A stretch of 64,000 bases of DNA, from assembly GCF_040409955.1 (NCBI RefSeq), contig NZ_CP123386.1, positions 186,001-250,000 of the forward strand, in the 5' to 3' direction. This document shows positions 43,876 to 55,098 of the stretch, in pieces. A program made the position numbers and the translations under genes. The notes beneath the pieces were generated by a model. That model did not search any database and was not told the origin of the DNA. It worked only from the letters and a program-made list of their open reading frames with translations. Each line of letters opens with the position of its first letter. Position 1 is the first letter of the stretch. The DNA comes from Salipiger sp. H15 (GTDB lineage: Bacteria; Pseudomonadota; Alphaproteobacteria; Rhodobacterales; Rhodobacteraceae).

Positions 43876-45405
43876 ATGGACGCCACGACTTCGAGTTTCA
43901 CCCCGCACGGCAAGCACCTGATCGCGGGCGCGTGGGTGGGTGGCGAGACCACATTCAGCTCCGAGCCGGCGCACGGGCCGAGCCACGCATTCTCGGTCGG
44001 CACCCCGGCGCTGGTCGACGCGGCCTGCAAGGCCGCCGAGGAAGCCTTCTGGACCTATGGCTACACCACCCGCGCCGCCCGCGCCGAGTTCCTCAATGCC
44101 ATCGCCGACGAGATCGAGGCCCGCGCCGAGGCGATCACCGAGATCGGCACGCAGGAGACCGGCCTGCCCGAGGCGCGGCTCCAGGGCGAGCGCGGCCGCA
44201 CCACCGGCCAGCTGCGGCTCTTCGCCAGCCACATCCTCAAGGGCGACTACCTCGACCGCCGCCACGACGAGGCGCTGCCCGAGCGCAAGCCGCTGCCGCG
44301 CCCCGACATCAAGATGGTGATGCGCCCGATCGGCCCGGTCGCCGTGTTTGGCGCCTCGAACTTCCCGCTCGCCTTCTCCACCGCCGGCGGCGACACCGCC
44401 GCGGCGCTGGCCGCAGGCTGCCCGGTGGTCGTGAAGGGCCATGGCGCGCATCCCGGCACCGGCGAGATCGTCGCGGAAGCCATCCTCGCCGCCATCCTGA
44501 AATGCGGCATGCCCAAGGGCGTCTTCTCGCTCGTTCAGGGCGGCAAGCGCGACGTCGGCCAGGCGCTGGTGCAGCACCCGCTGATCAATGCCGTGGGCTT
44601 CACCGGCTCGCTCGGCGGCGGCCGCGCCCTGTTCGACCTCTGCGCGCAGCGCGAGGTGCCGATCCCCTTCTTCGGCGAGCTTGGCTCTGTCAACCCGATG
44701 TTCCTCCTTCCTCAGGCCGTGAAGGCGCGCGGCGCCGAGATCGGCACCGGCTGGGCCGGCTCGCTCACCATGGGCGCCGGCCAGTTCTGCACCAACCCCG
44801 GCATCGCCGTGGTGGAGACGGGCCCCGAGGGCGACGCATTCGTCGCCGCCGCCGCCGAGGCGCTGAAGGGCGTGTCCGCCCAATGCATGCTCACCGACGG
44901 TATCGCGAAAGCGTATAAGGACGGTAAATCCCGCTTCGACGGCCGCAATGCCGTCAAGCCGGTGCTGACCACCGACAGCGAAGGGCGCAGCGCGCTGCCC
45001 AACCTCTTCGAGACGGACGCGGCGAATTACCTGCAGGATCATGCACTTGGCGAGGAGGTCTTCGGCCCGCTCGGGCTCGTCGTGCGGGTCAACGGCGCCG
45101 ACGAAATGGAAGGGCTCGCCAGGGGCTTCGAAGGCCAGCTGACCGCCACGATCCACATGGACGCGGGCGACACGGCCCTCGCGCAGCGGCTGATGCCGGT
45201 GCTCGAGCGCAAGGCCGGCCGGGTGCTGGTCAACGGCTTCCCGACCGGGGTCGAGGTCTCCGAGGCGATGGTCCACGGCGGGCCTTACCCGGCCTCGACC
45301 AACTTCGGCGCCACTTCCGTCGGCACCCTGTCGATCCGCCGCTTCCTGCGCCCCGTGAGCTACCAGAACCTGCCCGACGCGCTGCTGCCGGACGATCTGC
45401 GCTGA
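43876..45405 (+). CDS. 2,5-dioxovalerate (2-oxoglutarate semialdehyde) dehydrogenase, copy 1
   Basis: This 509-residue aldehyde dehydrogenase of the KGSADH type has Asn162 (GASNFP), Lys187 (VVVKGH), Glu268 (FGELGSVNP) and nucleophile Cys305 (GAGQFCTNPG). GQFCTNPG and the PHGKHLIAG start mark the NADP-dependent 2-oxoglutarate semialdehyde dehydrogenases that finish hydroxyproline, aldarate and pentose oxidation. The product, 2-oxoglutarate, enters the citric acid cycle. A close paralogue lies at 52546-54072 on the other strand. Confidence 0.92.
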   Translation: MDATTSSFTPHGKHLIAGAWVGGETTFSSEPAHGPSHAFSVGTPALVDAACKAAEEAFWTYGYTTRAARAEFLNAIADEIEARAEAITEIGTQETGLPEARLQGERGRTTGQLRLFASHILKGDYLDRRHDEALPERKPLPRPDIKMVMRPIGPVAVFGASNFPLAFSTAGGDTAAALAAGCPVVVKGHGAHPGTGEIVAEAILAAILKCGMPKGVFSLVQGGKRDVGQALVQHPLINAVGFTGSLGGGRALFDLCAQREVPIPFFGELGSVNPMFLLPQAVKARGAEIGTGWAGSLTMGAGQFCTNPGIAVVETGPEGDAFVAAAAEALKGVSAQCMLTDGIAKAYKDGKSRFDGRNAVKPVLTTDSEGRSALPNLFETDAANYLQDHALGEEVFGPLGLVVRVNGADEMEGLARGFEGQLTATIHMDAGDTALAQRLMPVLERKAGRVLVNGFPTGVEVSEAMVHGGPYPASTNFGATSVGTLSIRRFLRPVSYQNLPDALLPDDLR

Positions 45406-45470
45406 CCCGACCCCTGCCCGCGCGGCTGCCGCACGACGGCCCGCGCCCCGAATGACTGGAGGAGCAAAGA

Positions 45471-46184
45471 ATGAACCCCGAAACCCGTGAAAAGCTGATG
45501 GGCGTCTCCGTGGCGACGCTGGCCACCGCGCTCTACAAGCGCGGCCTGCGCAACCAGGTGATCCAGGGCGTGAACCCGCTGGGCTGGAAGGGCCGGAACA
45601 TGGTCGGCCCCGCCTTCACCCTGCGCTACATGCCCGCCCGCGAGGACCGCAACCAGCTGACAGAGTTCCGCAATCCCGAGCACCCGCAGCGCGTGGCGAT
45701 CGAGACCTGCCCGGAGGGCCACGTGCTGGTCATGGACAGCCGCAAGCAGGCCAACGCGGCCTCGGCCGGGGACATCCTGATCACCCGGCTGATGGTGCGC
45801 GGCGGCGCCGGCGTGGTGACCGATGGCGGCTTCCGCGACGCGGCGGTGATCGCCGGGCTCGACATCCCGGCCTACCACACCCGCCCCTCGAGCCCGACCA
45901 ACCTCACGAACAACGAGGCCATCGCGATCAACGAGCCGATCGGCTGCGGCGACGCGCCGGTGTTCCCGGGAGACATCATCGTGGGCGACGCGGATTGCGT
46001 CATCGTCATCCCCGCGCACATGGCCGACGAGGTGGCCGACGAGGCGGTCGAGATGACCGCCTACGAGGATTTCGTGGTCGATCAGGTCCGGGAAGGCGAG
46101 CCGATCATCGGGCTCTATCCGCGTGTCAACGAAGAGAAATACGGCCCCCGTTTCGCGGAATGGCGCGAGAAGAACGGCCGCTGA
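45471..46184 (+). CDS. RraA family protein (2-keto acid aldolase/decarboxylase type)
   Basis: This 237-residue member of the RraA/4-hydroxy-4-methyl-2-oxoglutarate aldolase family has the GDILITRLMVRGGAGVVTDG core and FRDAAVI, which supply the Arg/Asp metal and pyruvate-binding residues of the aldolase members. In bacteria such genes are often misnamed RNase regulators. In a sugar-acid operon an aldolase or oxaloacetate-decarboxylase-type role on a 2-keto acid is more plausible. It is the last gene of the operon and is followed by a terminator-like hairpin. The exact substrate is unknown. Confidence 0.8.
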   Translation: MNPETREKLMGVSVATLATALYKRGLRNQVIQGVNPLGWKGRNMVGPAFTLRYMPAREDRNQLTEFRNPEHPQRVAIETCPEGHVLVMDSRKQANAASAGDILITRLMVRGGAGVVTDGGFRDAAVIAGLDIPAYHTRPSSPTNLTNNEAIAINEPIGCGDAPVFPGDIIVGDADCVIVIPAHMADEVADEAVEMTAYEDFVVDQVREGEPIIGLYPRVNEEKYGPRFAEWREKNGR

Positions 46185-46210
46185 GGGTCTGACCTCGCTC
46201 ACGAAAACTG

Positions 46211-46245
46211 AAATGGCGCCCGCGGCTGATCCGTGGGCGCCAATT
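46211..46245. terminator. Bidirectional terminator-like hairpin between convergent operons
   Basis: TGGCGCCCGCGG (46214-46225) pairs with CCGTGGGCGCCA (46231-46242) with one G-T wobble and a five-base loop. Flanking A residues (46211-46213) and T residues (46244-46245) extend it weakly in both directions. It lies between the plus-strand RraA gene and the minus-strand dehydrogenase gene. Confidence 0.6.
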
Positions 46246-46271
46246 GCTTGAAGGTCCCTGACGATCGGCCC

Positions 46272-47180
46272 TCAGCTCACCGGGTCGAGCGCCCGTCCGG
46301 TCGAGAACCACGCGTCGAGGTTGGCGACGACCCGGTCGCCCATCTGCCGGCGGGTGACCTCGGTCGCCGAACCGACGTGGGGCAGCAGGACGGTGTTCGG
46401 CAGGTCGATCAGCGCCTGCGACACCTCGGGTTCCCGCTCGAAGACGTCGAGCCCCGCCGCGCCGAGCCGCCCTGTCGAGAGCGCCTCGATGAGCGCGGCC
46501 TCGTCGACCACCGAGCCGCGCGCGACGTTGACGAGGATGCCCTGCGGCCCCAGCGCCTCGATCACCGATGCCCCGACCAGCCCTGCGGTGTCGGCCCCGC
46601 CCGGGACGATGACGATCAGCACGTCGCAGGCCTCGGCCAGCGATTGCGCGTCGGGATAGTGGGCATAGGGAACGTCGCGCGGCGTGCGCGTGCAATAGGC
46701 CACCTCGAGCTTCATCGCCGCGAGCCGCTCGGCGATCGCCAGCCCGATCCGCCCGAGCCCGAGGATGCCGACCTTGCGGTCGCGCAGCGACAGGGTCAGC
46801 GGATAGGGCTTCTGCGGCCAGTGCCCGGCGCGCAGGTAGGCGTCGGCCTGCGGGAACTGCCGCGAGGTCGCGATCAGCAGGCCGAGGGTGAAGTCCGCGA
46901 CCTCCTCGGTCAGCACGTCGGGGGTGTTGGTCACCACAATGCCGCGCGCCGCGGCCTCGGCCACCTCGATGTTGTCGTAGCCAACGCCGAACTTGGCGAT
47001 GAGCCCGAGCCTCGGGAAGCGGTCCATCAGCGCGCCGTCCACCTTGCCGGTGCCGGCCACGGCCATGGCCCGGACCTCATCCTCGCGGCCAAGGTCCCCG
47101 GGGCCGGTCAGCTCGTAGCCGTCGAGGCGTCCGTCGCTGGTGGCGAAGGGGCGGGGTCGGTAGATCAGCGGTCGCGTCAT
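46272..47180 (-). CDS. D-2-hydroxyacid dehydrogenase (copy 1)
   Basis: This 302-residue NAD(P)-dependent dehydrogenase has the Rossmann motif VGILGLGRIGLAIAE, the INVARG-type loop (ILVNVARGSVVDEAAL) with the substrate-binding Arg, and the catalytic His in LLPHVGSAT. The family reduces 2-keto acids to D-2-hydroxy acids or the reverse (glyoxylate, hydroxypyruvate and similar). The ATG at 47180 was chosen over the GTG at 47186 because GAGG lies just upstream of it. It is the last gene of the second sugar-acid operon, eight bases from the dehydratase stop. Confidence 0.9.
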   Translation of the reverse strand: MTRPLIYRPRPFATSDGRLDGYELTGPGDLGREDEVRAMAVAGTGKVDGALMDRFPRLGLIAKFGVGYDNIEVAEAAARGIVVTNTPDVLTEEVADFTLGLLIATSRQFPQADAYLRAGHWPQKPYPLTLSLRDRKVGILGLGRIGLAIAERLAAMKLEVAYCTRTPRDVPYAHYPDAQSLAEACDVLIVIVPGGADTAGLVGASVIEALGPQGILVNVARGSVVDEAALIEALSTGRLGAAGLDVFEREPEVSQALIDLPNTVLLPHVGSATEVTRRQMGDRVVANLDAWFSTGRALDPVS

Positions 47181-47187
47181 GGTCACC

Positions 47188-48938
<1,751 letters not shown>

Positions 48939-48942
<4 letters not shown>

Positions 48943-50597
48943 TGGCCGCGCAGGCGGCTGACCGTCGTGCGGGTGGAGATTTGCTCGGGATCGGTGATCA
49001 GCTCGATCACCGTCGGGCCCTCATGCGCGAAGGCGGCCAGCAGCGCGGGCCGGAACTCGGCGGTCTCGGTGACCCGCGCATGGGCGGCGCCAAGGCCCTC
49101 GGCGATCTTGCCGATGTCCGAGGTCACGATGTCGGTGCCCGAGACGCGGGCGGGGTGCTCGCGCTCCTGGTGCATGCGGATCGTGCCGTAGGTGCCGTTG
49201 TTGAAGACCAGCACGATGGGCCGGCCGCCATGCTGCACGGCGGTGGCGATCTCCATGCCGGACATCATGAAGCCGCCGTCGCCGACGAAGGCGATGGCCT
49301 GGCGCTGCGGATTCTCGAGCGAGGCCGCGACGGCGGCGGGCACCGCGTAGCCCATCGAGCCGCAGGTCGAGCCGATCTGCCGACCCGGGCGGGCGTAGCG
49401 CAGGAAGCGCTGTGCCCAGCCGGTGTGGTTGCCCGCGTCGAGCGTGATGACCGCATCCGCCGGGATCAGGTCGCGCACCTCGGCCATGGCCTGGCCCATG
49501 TCGAGCGGGAAGTCATGCGGCGGCGGCTCGGAATCCGCGAGGTACTCGTCGCGCAGCGCGGCGCGCCAGGCATCGTCCGCCGGGGCGGCGGGCTGGGCGG
49601 TCAGCGCCGCGAGCGCCGCGTCGGGGCCCGAGACCGCAGACAGCGTGGGCGAGTAGACCCGGCCGATCTCGTTCGCGTCGACGTGGATGTGCACGAGCGT
49701 CTGCGCCGGCGTCGGCACGGAAAGGGTCGCGTAGGTCTTTGTGGTGATCTCGCCGAGCCGCGCGCCGATGACCAGCAGCAGGTCGGCCTCGGCGAGGCGC
49801 TTCACGAGGCTCGGGGCCACGCCGGTGCCGAAGTCGCCGACATAGACGTCCGACCGGTGGTCAACGAGATCCTGCCGCCGGAAGCTGGTGGCGACCGGCA
49901 GGCGGTTGGCCGTTGCGAAGTCGAGCAGCGCCGCAGCGCCCGCATCGGTCCAGCCGGGGCCGCCGGCGAGCAGCAGCGGGCGTTTCGCCTGCGCCAGTGC
50001 GGCCATCACCGCCGCCGCGTCCTCGGCCGTCAGGGCCGGGACGCTGGGACTGTAGGGGCGCGCGTCGGCCACGCGCACCACGTCGGTCAGCATGTCCTCG
50101 GGAAGCGCCAGCACCACCGGGCCGGGACGGCCCGAGGTGGCGACGCGGAAGGCCCGCGCCATGTATTCCGGGATGCGCTCGGCGCTGTCGATCTGCGCCG
50201 CCCATTTCGCCACCGGGGCGAACATCTGGCGGTAGTCGATCTCCTGGAAGCTCTCGCGGTCCAGCGTCTCGCGCCCGACCTGTCCGACGAGCAGGATCAT
50301 CGGGGTGGAGTCCTGGTAGGCGATGTGCACGCCCACCGCGGCCTGGCAGGCGCCCGGGCCCCGGGTCACCATGCAGATGCCGGGCTTGCCGGTCAGCTTG
50401 CCATAGGCCTCGGCCATGTCCGCCGCCCCCGCCTCGTGGCGGGCGTTGTAGAGCGTGAAGCGGTCGCGCACGTCGTGCAGCGCGTCGAGCACCTCGAGAT
50501 AGCTCTCGCCCGGCACGCAATAGGCGCAGTCCGCGCCATGGGTCAGCAGCTGATCCACCAGCACCTTGCCTCCGGTGCGCGCTTCGATGTCAGACAT
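48939..50597 (-). CDS. Thiamine-pyrophosphate-dependent enzyme (acetolactate-synthase-like)
   Basis: This 552-residue three-domain TPP enzyme has the catalytic Glu55 (RHEAGAADM) in the N-terminal PYR domain, a central FAD/ADP-like domain, and the TPP motif GDGGF (439-443) with its NN pair at 466-467. The family includes acetolactate synthase, glyoxylate carboligase, oxalyl-CoA decarboxylase and benzoylformate decarboxylase. The neighbours do not include a small regulatory subunit, so a catabolic 2-keto acid decarboxylase or carboligase is more likely than valine/isoleucine synthesis. The ATG at 50597 follows GGGAGGAGAG. The substrate is not identified. Confidence 0.85.
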
Positions 50598-50621
50598 GGT
50601 CTCTCCTCCCATTCACTCGTC

Positions 50622-51578
50622 TCAGGGCAGCACGATGCAGGCCGGGTCGATGTCTCGTCCCTCGGCATGGGCCCGGATATTCCCGGACCAGTGCCGCACC
50701 ATGCGGTCGAAGTTATCCAGAGTGCGCCCCGCCACGTGCGGAAGCGTCACGGTATTGGGCATCTCGAGCAGCGGGTTCGGGCCGGTCACCGGCTCGGTCT
50801 CGAAGACGTCGAGCCCCGCCGCGCCAAGCTGGCCGGAGCGCAGCGCGGCAACCAGCGCCGCCTCGTCCACCAGCCCGCCGCGCGAGGTGTTGATCAGCAC
50901 CGCGCCGGGCTTCATCGCCGCGATGGTCTCGGCCCGGATGAGGTGCTTCGAGGCGGGGGTCAGCGGCAGGTGCAGCGAGATCACGTCGGCCCAGCCGAGC
51001 AGCTCCTCGAAGGGCAGGAACTGCGCGTCGAGCGCGGCATCCGGCCCAGAGGGCTTGGTATAGGCGATCTCGCAGCCGAAGCCCTTGAGGCGCTTCAACA
51101 CCTCCTGCCCGATGGCCCCCATGCCGATCAGGCCGACCCGGCAGGCGCCAAGATCGCGCGCCTCGCGCCAGAGGTCGGGCTGGTCCCAGGCGCCGCCTCG
51201 GAACGCGGCCTGAACCTGCGGCAGGCGCCGCAGGGTGGCCAGCATCAGCGCGAGCGTCGCCTCGGCCACGGACGGCGCGTTCATGCCCGGCGAGCGGGCC
51301 ACCGTGATGGCCCGCGCCTTGGCGGCGTCCAGCGGGATCCCGTCGATGCCGGTCCCCCACTGGTGCACCATCTTCAGGGCCTTCGCCTCGGTCAGGAGCT
51401 CGGCAGGAAAGCGCAGCCCCCGCGTCACCGCGTAGGTCGCGCCTTCCAGCGCCGCGCGCATGTCGGCGACATCGACGCTGCTCACGAAGCGCAGATCGAA
51501 GCCCTCGCAGAGTTCCTCGATCCGCGCCCGCATGCCGGCGCTGGCCGGCTCCAGGATGGCAACCGGCCCGATGGTCAT
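50622..51578 (-). CDS. D-2-hydroxyacid dehydrogenase (copy 2)
   Basis: This 318-residue protein has RVGLIGMGAIGQEVLKRLKG as NAD(P) motif, INTSRGGLVDEAALV as the Arg loop, and TLPHVAGRT with the catalytic His. It belongs to the phosphoglycerate/glyoxylate reductase-like group and is only distantly similar to the second family member at 46272-47180. The start at 51578 overlaps the KdgD stop by one base, and open sequence upstream is the KdgD antisense-like shadow. A reductase next to KdgD and a TPP enzyme suggests disposal of a 2-keto acid or aldehyde intermediate. Confidence 0.9.
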   Translation of the reverse strand: MTIGPVAILEPASAGMRARIEELCEGFDLRFVSSVDVADMRAALEGATYAVTRGLRFPAELLTEAKALKMVHQWGTGIDGIPLDAAKARAITVARSPGMNAPSVAEATLALMLATLRRLPQVQAAFRGGAWDQPDLWREARDLGACRVGLIGMGAIGQEVLKRLKGFGCEIAYTKPSGPDAALDAQFLPFEELLGWADVISLHLPLTPASKHLIRAETIAAMKPGAVLINTSRGGLVDEAALVAALRSGQLGAAGLDVFETEPVTGPNPLLEMPNTVTLPHVAGRTLDNFDRMVRHWSGNIRAHAEGRDIDPACIVLP

Positions 51579-52483
51579 CAGCTGCGGCCCTTGATGAGCT
51601 CGCGCATCATCTCGATCTCTTCGCCGGTGAGGTCGGTGAGCGGCGCGCGCACGTGGCCGGTCTCGAAGCCGCGCAGGGCGACACCCGCCTTGATCGCCGA
51701 GACGGCGTAGCCGGACTTGCGATCGCGGATCTTGGCGAAGGGATAGTAGAAGTCGCGCAGCAGCTGCTCGCATTTCGCGTCATCGCCAGCCAGGAAGGCG
51801 CCGTGGAATTCCAGCGCGGTCTCGGGGACGAAGTTGAACACGGCCGAGGAATAGGTCGGCATGCCCGCGCCGCGATAGGCCTGCGCGAACAGCTCGTGCG
51901 TCGGCATGCCGCCGATGTAGGACAGCCGGTCGCCGAGGCGGACGGTGACGCGGCGCACGTTGTCGATGTCGCCGGTGCCGTCCTTGAAGCCGATCAGGTT
52001 CGGGCATTCGTCGGCCAGCTGCTCGAGCGTCTCGGCCGAGATCTGCGCCTGGCCGCGGTTGTAGACGATGACCGCCATGTTGGTCGCCTTGCAGACCGCG
52101 CGGATGCGGTTGGCAACGCCGTCCTGCGGGCCCTCGGTCAGGTAGTGCGGCAGCAGCAGGATGCCGTCGCCGCCCGCCGCCTCGATCTCGCGCGCGAGAT
52201 CACAGGCCATGCGCACGCCGTAGCCGCAGCCCGCGATCACCGGCGCATCGCCGGCGACTTCGCGCGCCGCGCGCACCACCTGGACGATCTCTTCGGGGGT
52301 CAGCGAGAACATCTCGCCGGTGCCGCCCGCGACGATGAGGCCGGCAACCTTGTGCGGCTTGAGCCACTCGAGATGCGCCTGGAAGGGCTTCTTCGCGAAA
52401 CGGTCCTCGGCATCGAAGGGGGTGACCGGGAAGGACAGAAGCCCGTGGCGGATGATCTCGCGTAGCGCGTCGGGTGCGATCAT
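51578..52483 (-). CDS. kdgD: 5-dehydro-4-deoxyglucarate dehydratase
   Basis: This 301-residue DHDPS-superfamily enzyme has the KdgD signature LLSFPVTPFDA near residue 15, AGGTGEMFSL (52-61) in place of GTTGE, Tyr141 (VYNRG) and Schiff-base Lys167 (IGFKDGTGD). KdgD decarboxylates and dehydrates 5-dehydro-4-deoxy-D-glucarate to 2-oxoglutarate semialdehyde in aldarate breakdown. The next gene upstream encodes the enzyme that oxidises that semialdehyde, making the pair a complete exit to 2-oxoglutarate. No glucarate/galactarate dehydratase of the enolase type is seen in this window. Confidence 0.92.
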   Translation of the reverse strand: MIAPDALREIIRHGLLSFPVTPFDAEDRFAKKPFQAHLEWLKPHKVAGLIVAGGTGEMFSLTPEEIVQVVRAAREVAGDAPVIAGCGYGVRMACDLAREIEAAGGDGILLLPHYLTEGPQDGVANRIRAVCKATNMAVIVYNRGQAQISAETLEQLADECPNLIGFKDGTGDIDNVRRVTVRLGDRLSYIGGMPTHELFAQAYRGAGMPTYSSAVFNFVPETALEFHGAFLAGDDAKCEQLLRDFYYPFAKIRDRKSGYAVSAIKAGVALRGFETGHVRAPLTDLTGEEIEMMRELIKGRS

Positions 52484-52545
52484 TGTGTGTTTCTCCTCAC
52501 TTGGACGGGGATGGGTGCCGCATTGCGCGGCACCGGTGTTGGGGA

Positions 52546-54072
52546 TTACTGCCAGTCGGCGGGCAGCAGCCCGTCCGGCAGGTTCTGGAAGCTCACGGGG
52601 CGCAGGAAGCGGCGGATCGCCATCGTGCCGACCGAGGTCGCGCCGAAGTTGGTCGAGGCCGGGTAGGGCCCGCCGTGGACCATCGCGTCGGAGACCTCGA
52701 CGCCCGTGGGGAAGCCGTTGGCCAGCACGCGGCCGGCCTTGCGCTCGAGCACCGGCATCAGGTCGCGGGCCAGCGCGGTGTCGCCCTCGTCGAGGTGCAG
52801 CGTCACGGTCAGCTGGCCGACGAAGCTCTTGGCGACGGCGATCATCTCGTCCGCGTCCTTCACGGTGACGATCAGGCCGAGCGGGCCGAAGACCTCTTCG
52901 GACAGCGCGTGGTTGCCGATCCAGTCGGCGCCGCTGACGATGTAGAGGTAGGGGGTCGCGTCGCGCATGCCGCAGATCGAGGTCAGGATCTCGCGCACGC
53001 CCGCGCCGCTGCCGATCCGCGCCGCGCCGTCACGGTAGGCCTTGGCGATGCCGTCGGTCAGCATGACCTGCGCACCGACCTTTGCCAGCGCCTCCTTGGC
53101 GGCATTGGCCAGCGTCTCGGCCTGCCCTTCGAGCACCACGGCGATGCCGGGGTTGGTGCAGAACTGGCCGGCACCCATGGCGAGCGAACCCGCCCAGCCC
53201 GCGCCGATCGCCGCGCCGCGCGCGGACATCGCCTCGGGCAGCAGGAACATCGGGTTGACGCTGCCGAGCTCGCCGAAGAAGGGGATCGGCTCGGGGCGCT
53301 GCGCGCAGAGGTCGAAGAGCGCGCGGCCACCGGCGAGCGAGCCGGTGAAGCCCACGGCCTTGATCAGCGGGTGCTGCACCAGCGCCGTGCCGACGTCGCG
53401 CTTGCCGCCCTGAACGAGGCTGAAGACCCCGCCCGGCAGGCCGCATTTCTCGATCGCCGCCTTGACGGCCTCGGCGACGATCTCGCCGGTGCCGGGGTGG
53501 GCGGAGTGGCCCTTGACCACGACCGGGCAGCCTGCAGCCAGCGCCGAAGCGGTGTCGCCGCCGGCGGTGGAGAAGGCGAGCGGGAAGTTCGAGGCGCCGA
53601 ACACGGCCACCGGGCCGATCGGGCGCTGCATCATCTTGATGTCGGGGCGCGGCAGCGGCGCGCGGTCGGGCAGCGCCACGTCGTGACGGCGGTCGAGATA
53701 GGCACCGGCGCGGATGTGGCTGGCAAAGAGGCGCAGCTGGCCGGTGGTGCGGCCGCGCTCGCCCTGAAGGCGTGCCTCGGGCAGGCCGGTCTCCTGCGTG
53801 CCGATCTGGGTGATCGCTTCGCCGCGGGCCTCGATCTCGTCCGCGATCGTCTCGAGGAAGCGCGCGCGGGTCTCGGCATCGGTGTAGCCGTAGGTCCAGA
53901 AGGCCTCTTCCGCGGCCTCGACCGCGGCGTTCACCAGCGCCGGGGTGCCGACGCCGAACTCATGCGCCGCGCCATGCGCCGGCTCCGAGCGGAACGTCGT
54001 TTCGGCCGCGACCCATTCGCCCGCGATCAGGTGCTTGCCATGCGGAACGAACCCGTTTGCCATGCCGTCCAT
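52546..54072 (-). CDS. 2,5-dioxovalerate (2-oxoglutarate semialdehyde) dehydrogenase, copy 2
   Basis: This 508-residue KGSADH-type aldehyde dehydrogenase has Glu268 and Cys305 in the same contexts as copy 1 (43876-45405), and most of the chain is identical or similar. It oxidises the KdgD product to 2-oxoglutarate. The ATG at 54072 follows GGAGG eight bases upstream. It is the first gene of a six-gene minus-strand operon (KGSADH, KdgD, dehydrogenase, TPP enzyme, dehydratase, dehydrogenase), divergent from a GntR regulator. Confidence 0.92.
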   Translation of the reverse strand: MDGMANGFVPHGKHLIAGEWVAAETTFRSEPAHGAAHEFGVGTPALVNAAVEAAEEAFWTYGYTDAETRARFLETIADEIEARGEAITQIGTQETGLPEARLQGERGRTTGQLRLFASHIRAGAYLDRRHDVALPDRAPLPRPDIKMMQRPIGPVAVFGASNFPLAFSTAGGDTASALAAGCPVVVKGHSAHPGTGEIVAEAVKAAIEKCGLPGGVFSLVQGGKRDVGTALVQHPLIKAVGFTGSLAGGRALFDLCAQRPEPIPFFGELGSVNPMFLLPEAMSARGAAIGAGWAGSLAMGAGQFCTNPGIAVVLEGQAETLANAAKEALAKVGAQVMLTDGIAKAYRDGAARIGSGAGVREILTSICGMRDATPYLYIVSGADWIGNHALSEEVFGPLGLIVTVKDADEMIAVAKSFVGQLTVTLHLDEGDTALARDLMPVLERKAGRVLANGFPTGVEVSDAMVHGGPYPASTNFGATSVGTMAIRRFLRPVSFQNLPDGLLPADWQ

Positions 54073-54219
54073 ATCCTTGACCTCCTGTTGCTGGGTGACC
54101 GGGCTCCCTGCCCCGCACCGCTGTTGTGCCCTGTCCCGGAGCGGCGCGAATCGGGCGCCGGCTGCGCAGGCACCAACCGGCTAAGGGGCGATGCATCCAC
54201 GTCACGAGACTTGTCATGC

Positions 54220-54233
54220 ACTAATATTTTAGT
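54220..54233. promoter_or_regulatory. Palindrome ACTAA-N4-TTAGT in the KGSADH/gntR divergent promoter
   Basis: ACTAA (54220-54224) and TTAGT (54229-54233) are exact inverted repeats in an AT-rich island within the 232-base gap 54073-54304. A related site occurs at 56492-56505. It is a candidate operator for the GntR protein at 54305. Nothing else identifiable lies in this gap. Confidence 0.5.
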
Positions 54234-54304
54234 TTATCAGTATGGTCAACCGGTCCGCAAATGCGGTTATCTGACCTGAAGAACGGAAAGATACGGAAGT
54301 CTGA

Positions 54305-55021
54305 ATGAAGACCCCTACGATGAGCCTCGCCTTCGACATGATGCGCCATGACAGCTCCATGGGCCGCCAGATGGCGTCCTCGCGGATCTATGATGATCTG
54401 CGCCAGCGCATCCTCTCGCTGGACCTCCCGCCGGGCACGGCGCTCACCCGCGCCGACCTTGCGCGGGAATACGAGGTGAGCCAGACGCCGCTGCGCGACG
54501 CGATGCAGCGGCTCGACCAGGACGGGCTGATCCGCATCTACCCGCAGTCGAAGACGCTGGTGACCCGCATCAACCTCGCGCAGATCCGCGAGGCGCTGTT
54601 CCTGCGCCAGGCGCTCGAGACCGAGGTCACCATCAAGCTCACCTCGGTGCCGGCGCCCGAGACCATGGCGCAGCTGCGCGAGATCATCGCCATGCAGCGC
54701 GAGGTCGCCCCGAAGGCGACGATGCTGCGCCGCTTCCAGGAACTCGACGAGTATTTCCACTACGTGATGTTCGAGGGCGCGGGCCATCCGAACCTGCACG
54801 GGCTGCTGCGCGCCCAGACCGGCGACCTCGACCGGGTGCGCCGACTGCAGACCCATTCCGCCGAGCGCCTCGCCACGATCATCGACGGGCACGAGCGCAT
54901 CGTCGCCGCGATCGAATCGGGCGACGTCGACCGGGCGATCCGAGAGATCCGCTTCCACACCCACAAGCCCGATGACTGGGCCGAGGAATACCGCGTCCTG
55001 CACAAGGACTACTTCACCTGA
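54305..55021 (+). CDS. GntR family regulator, FCD type
   Basis: This 238-residue regulator has the winged helix RILSLDLPPGTALTRADLAR and EVSQTPLRDAMQRLDQDGLI, then an FCD domain with the FHYVMFEGAGHPNLHGLLRA metal-site helix. It is divergent from the KGSADH/KdgD operon and 78 bases upstream of a DHDPS-family gene. The palindromes at 54220 and 56492 suggest it could control both the aldarate operon and the second Tct transporter. It is probably de-repressed by a sugar-acid intermediate. Confidence 0.9.
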   Translation: MKTPTMSLAFDMMRHDSSMGRQMASSRIYDDLRQRILSLDLPPGTALTRADLAREYEVSQTPLRDAMQRLDQDGLIRIYPQSKTLVTRINLAQIREALFLRQALETEVTIKLTSVPAPETMAQLREIIAMQREVAPKATMLRRFQELDEYFHYVMFEGAGHPNLHGLLRAQTGDLDRVRRLQTHSAERLATIIDGHERIVAAIESGDVDRAIREIRFHTHKPDDWAEEYRVLHKDYFT

Positions 55022-55098
55022 CCACCCGCCCGACCCGGGCACCCCCACAGCCAGCAGAAAAGGAGCGCGGACCACCCCGGTCCGCGAAGGGAGAGATC

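Noticed and set aside
45471..46184. RraA as a regulator of RNase E
   Set aside because: The protein keeps the aldolase-type Asp/Arg motif and is in a sugar-acid operon, so an enzymatic role is more likely.
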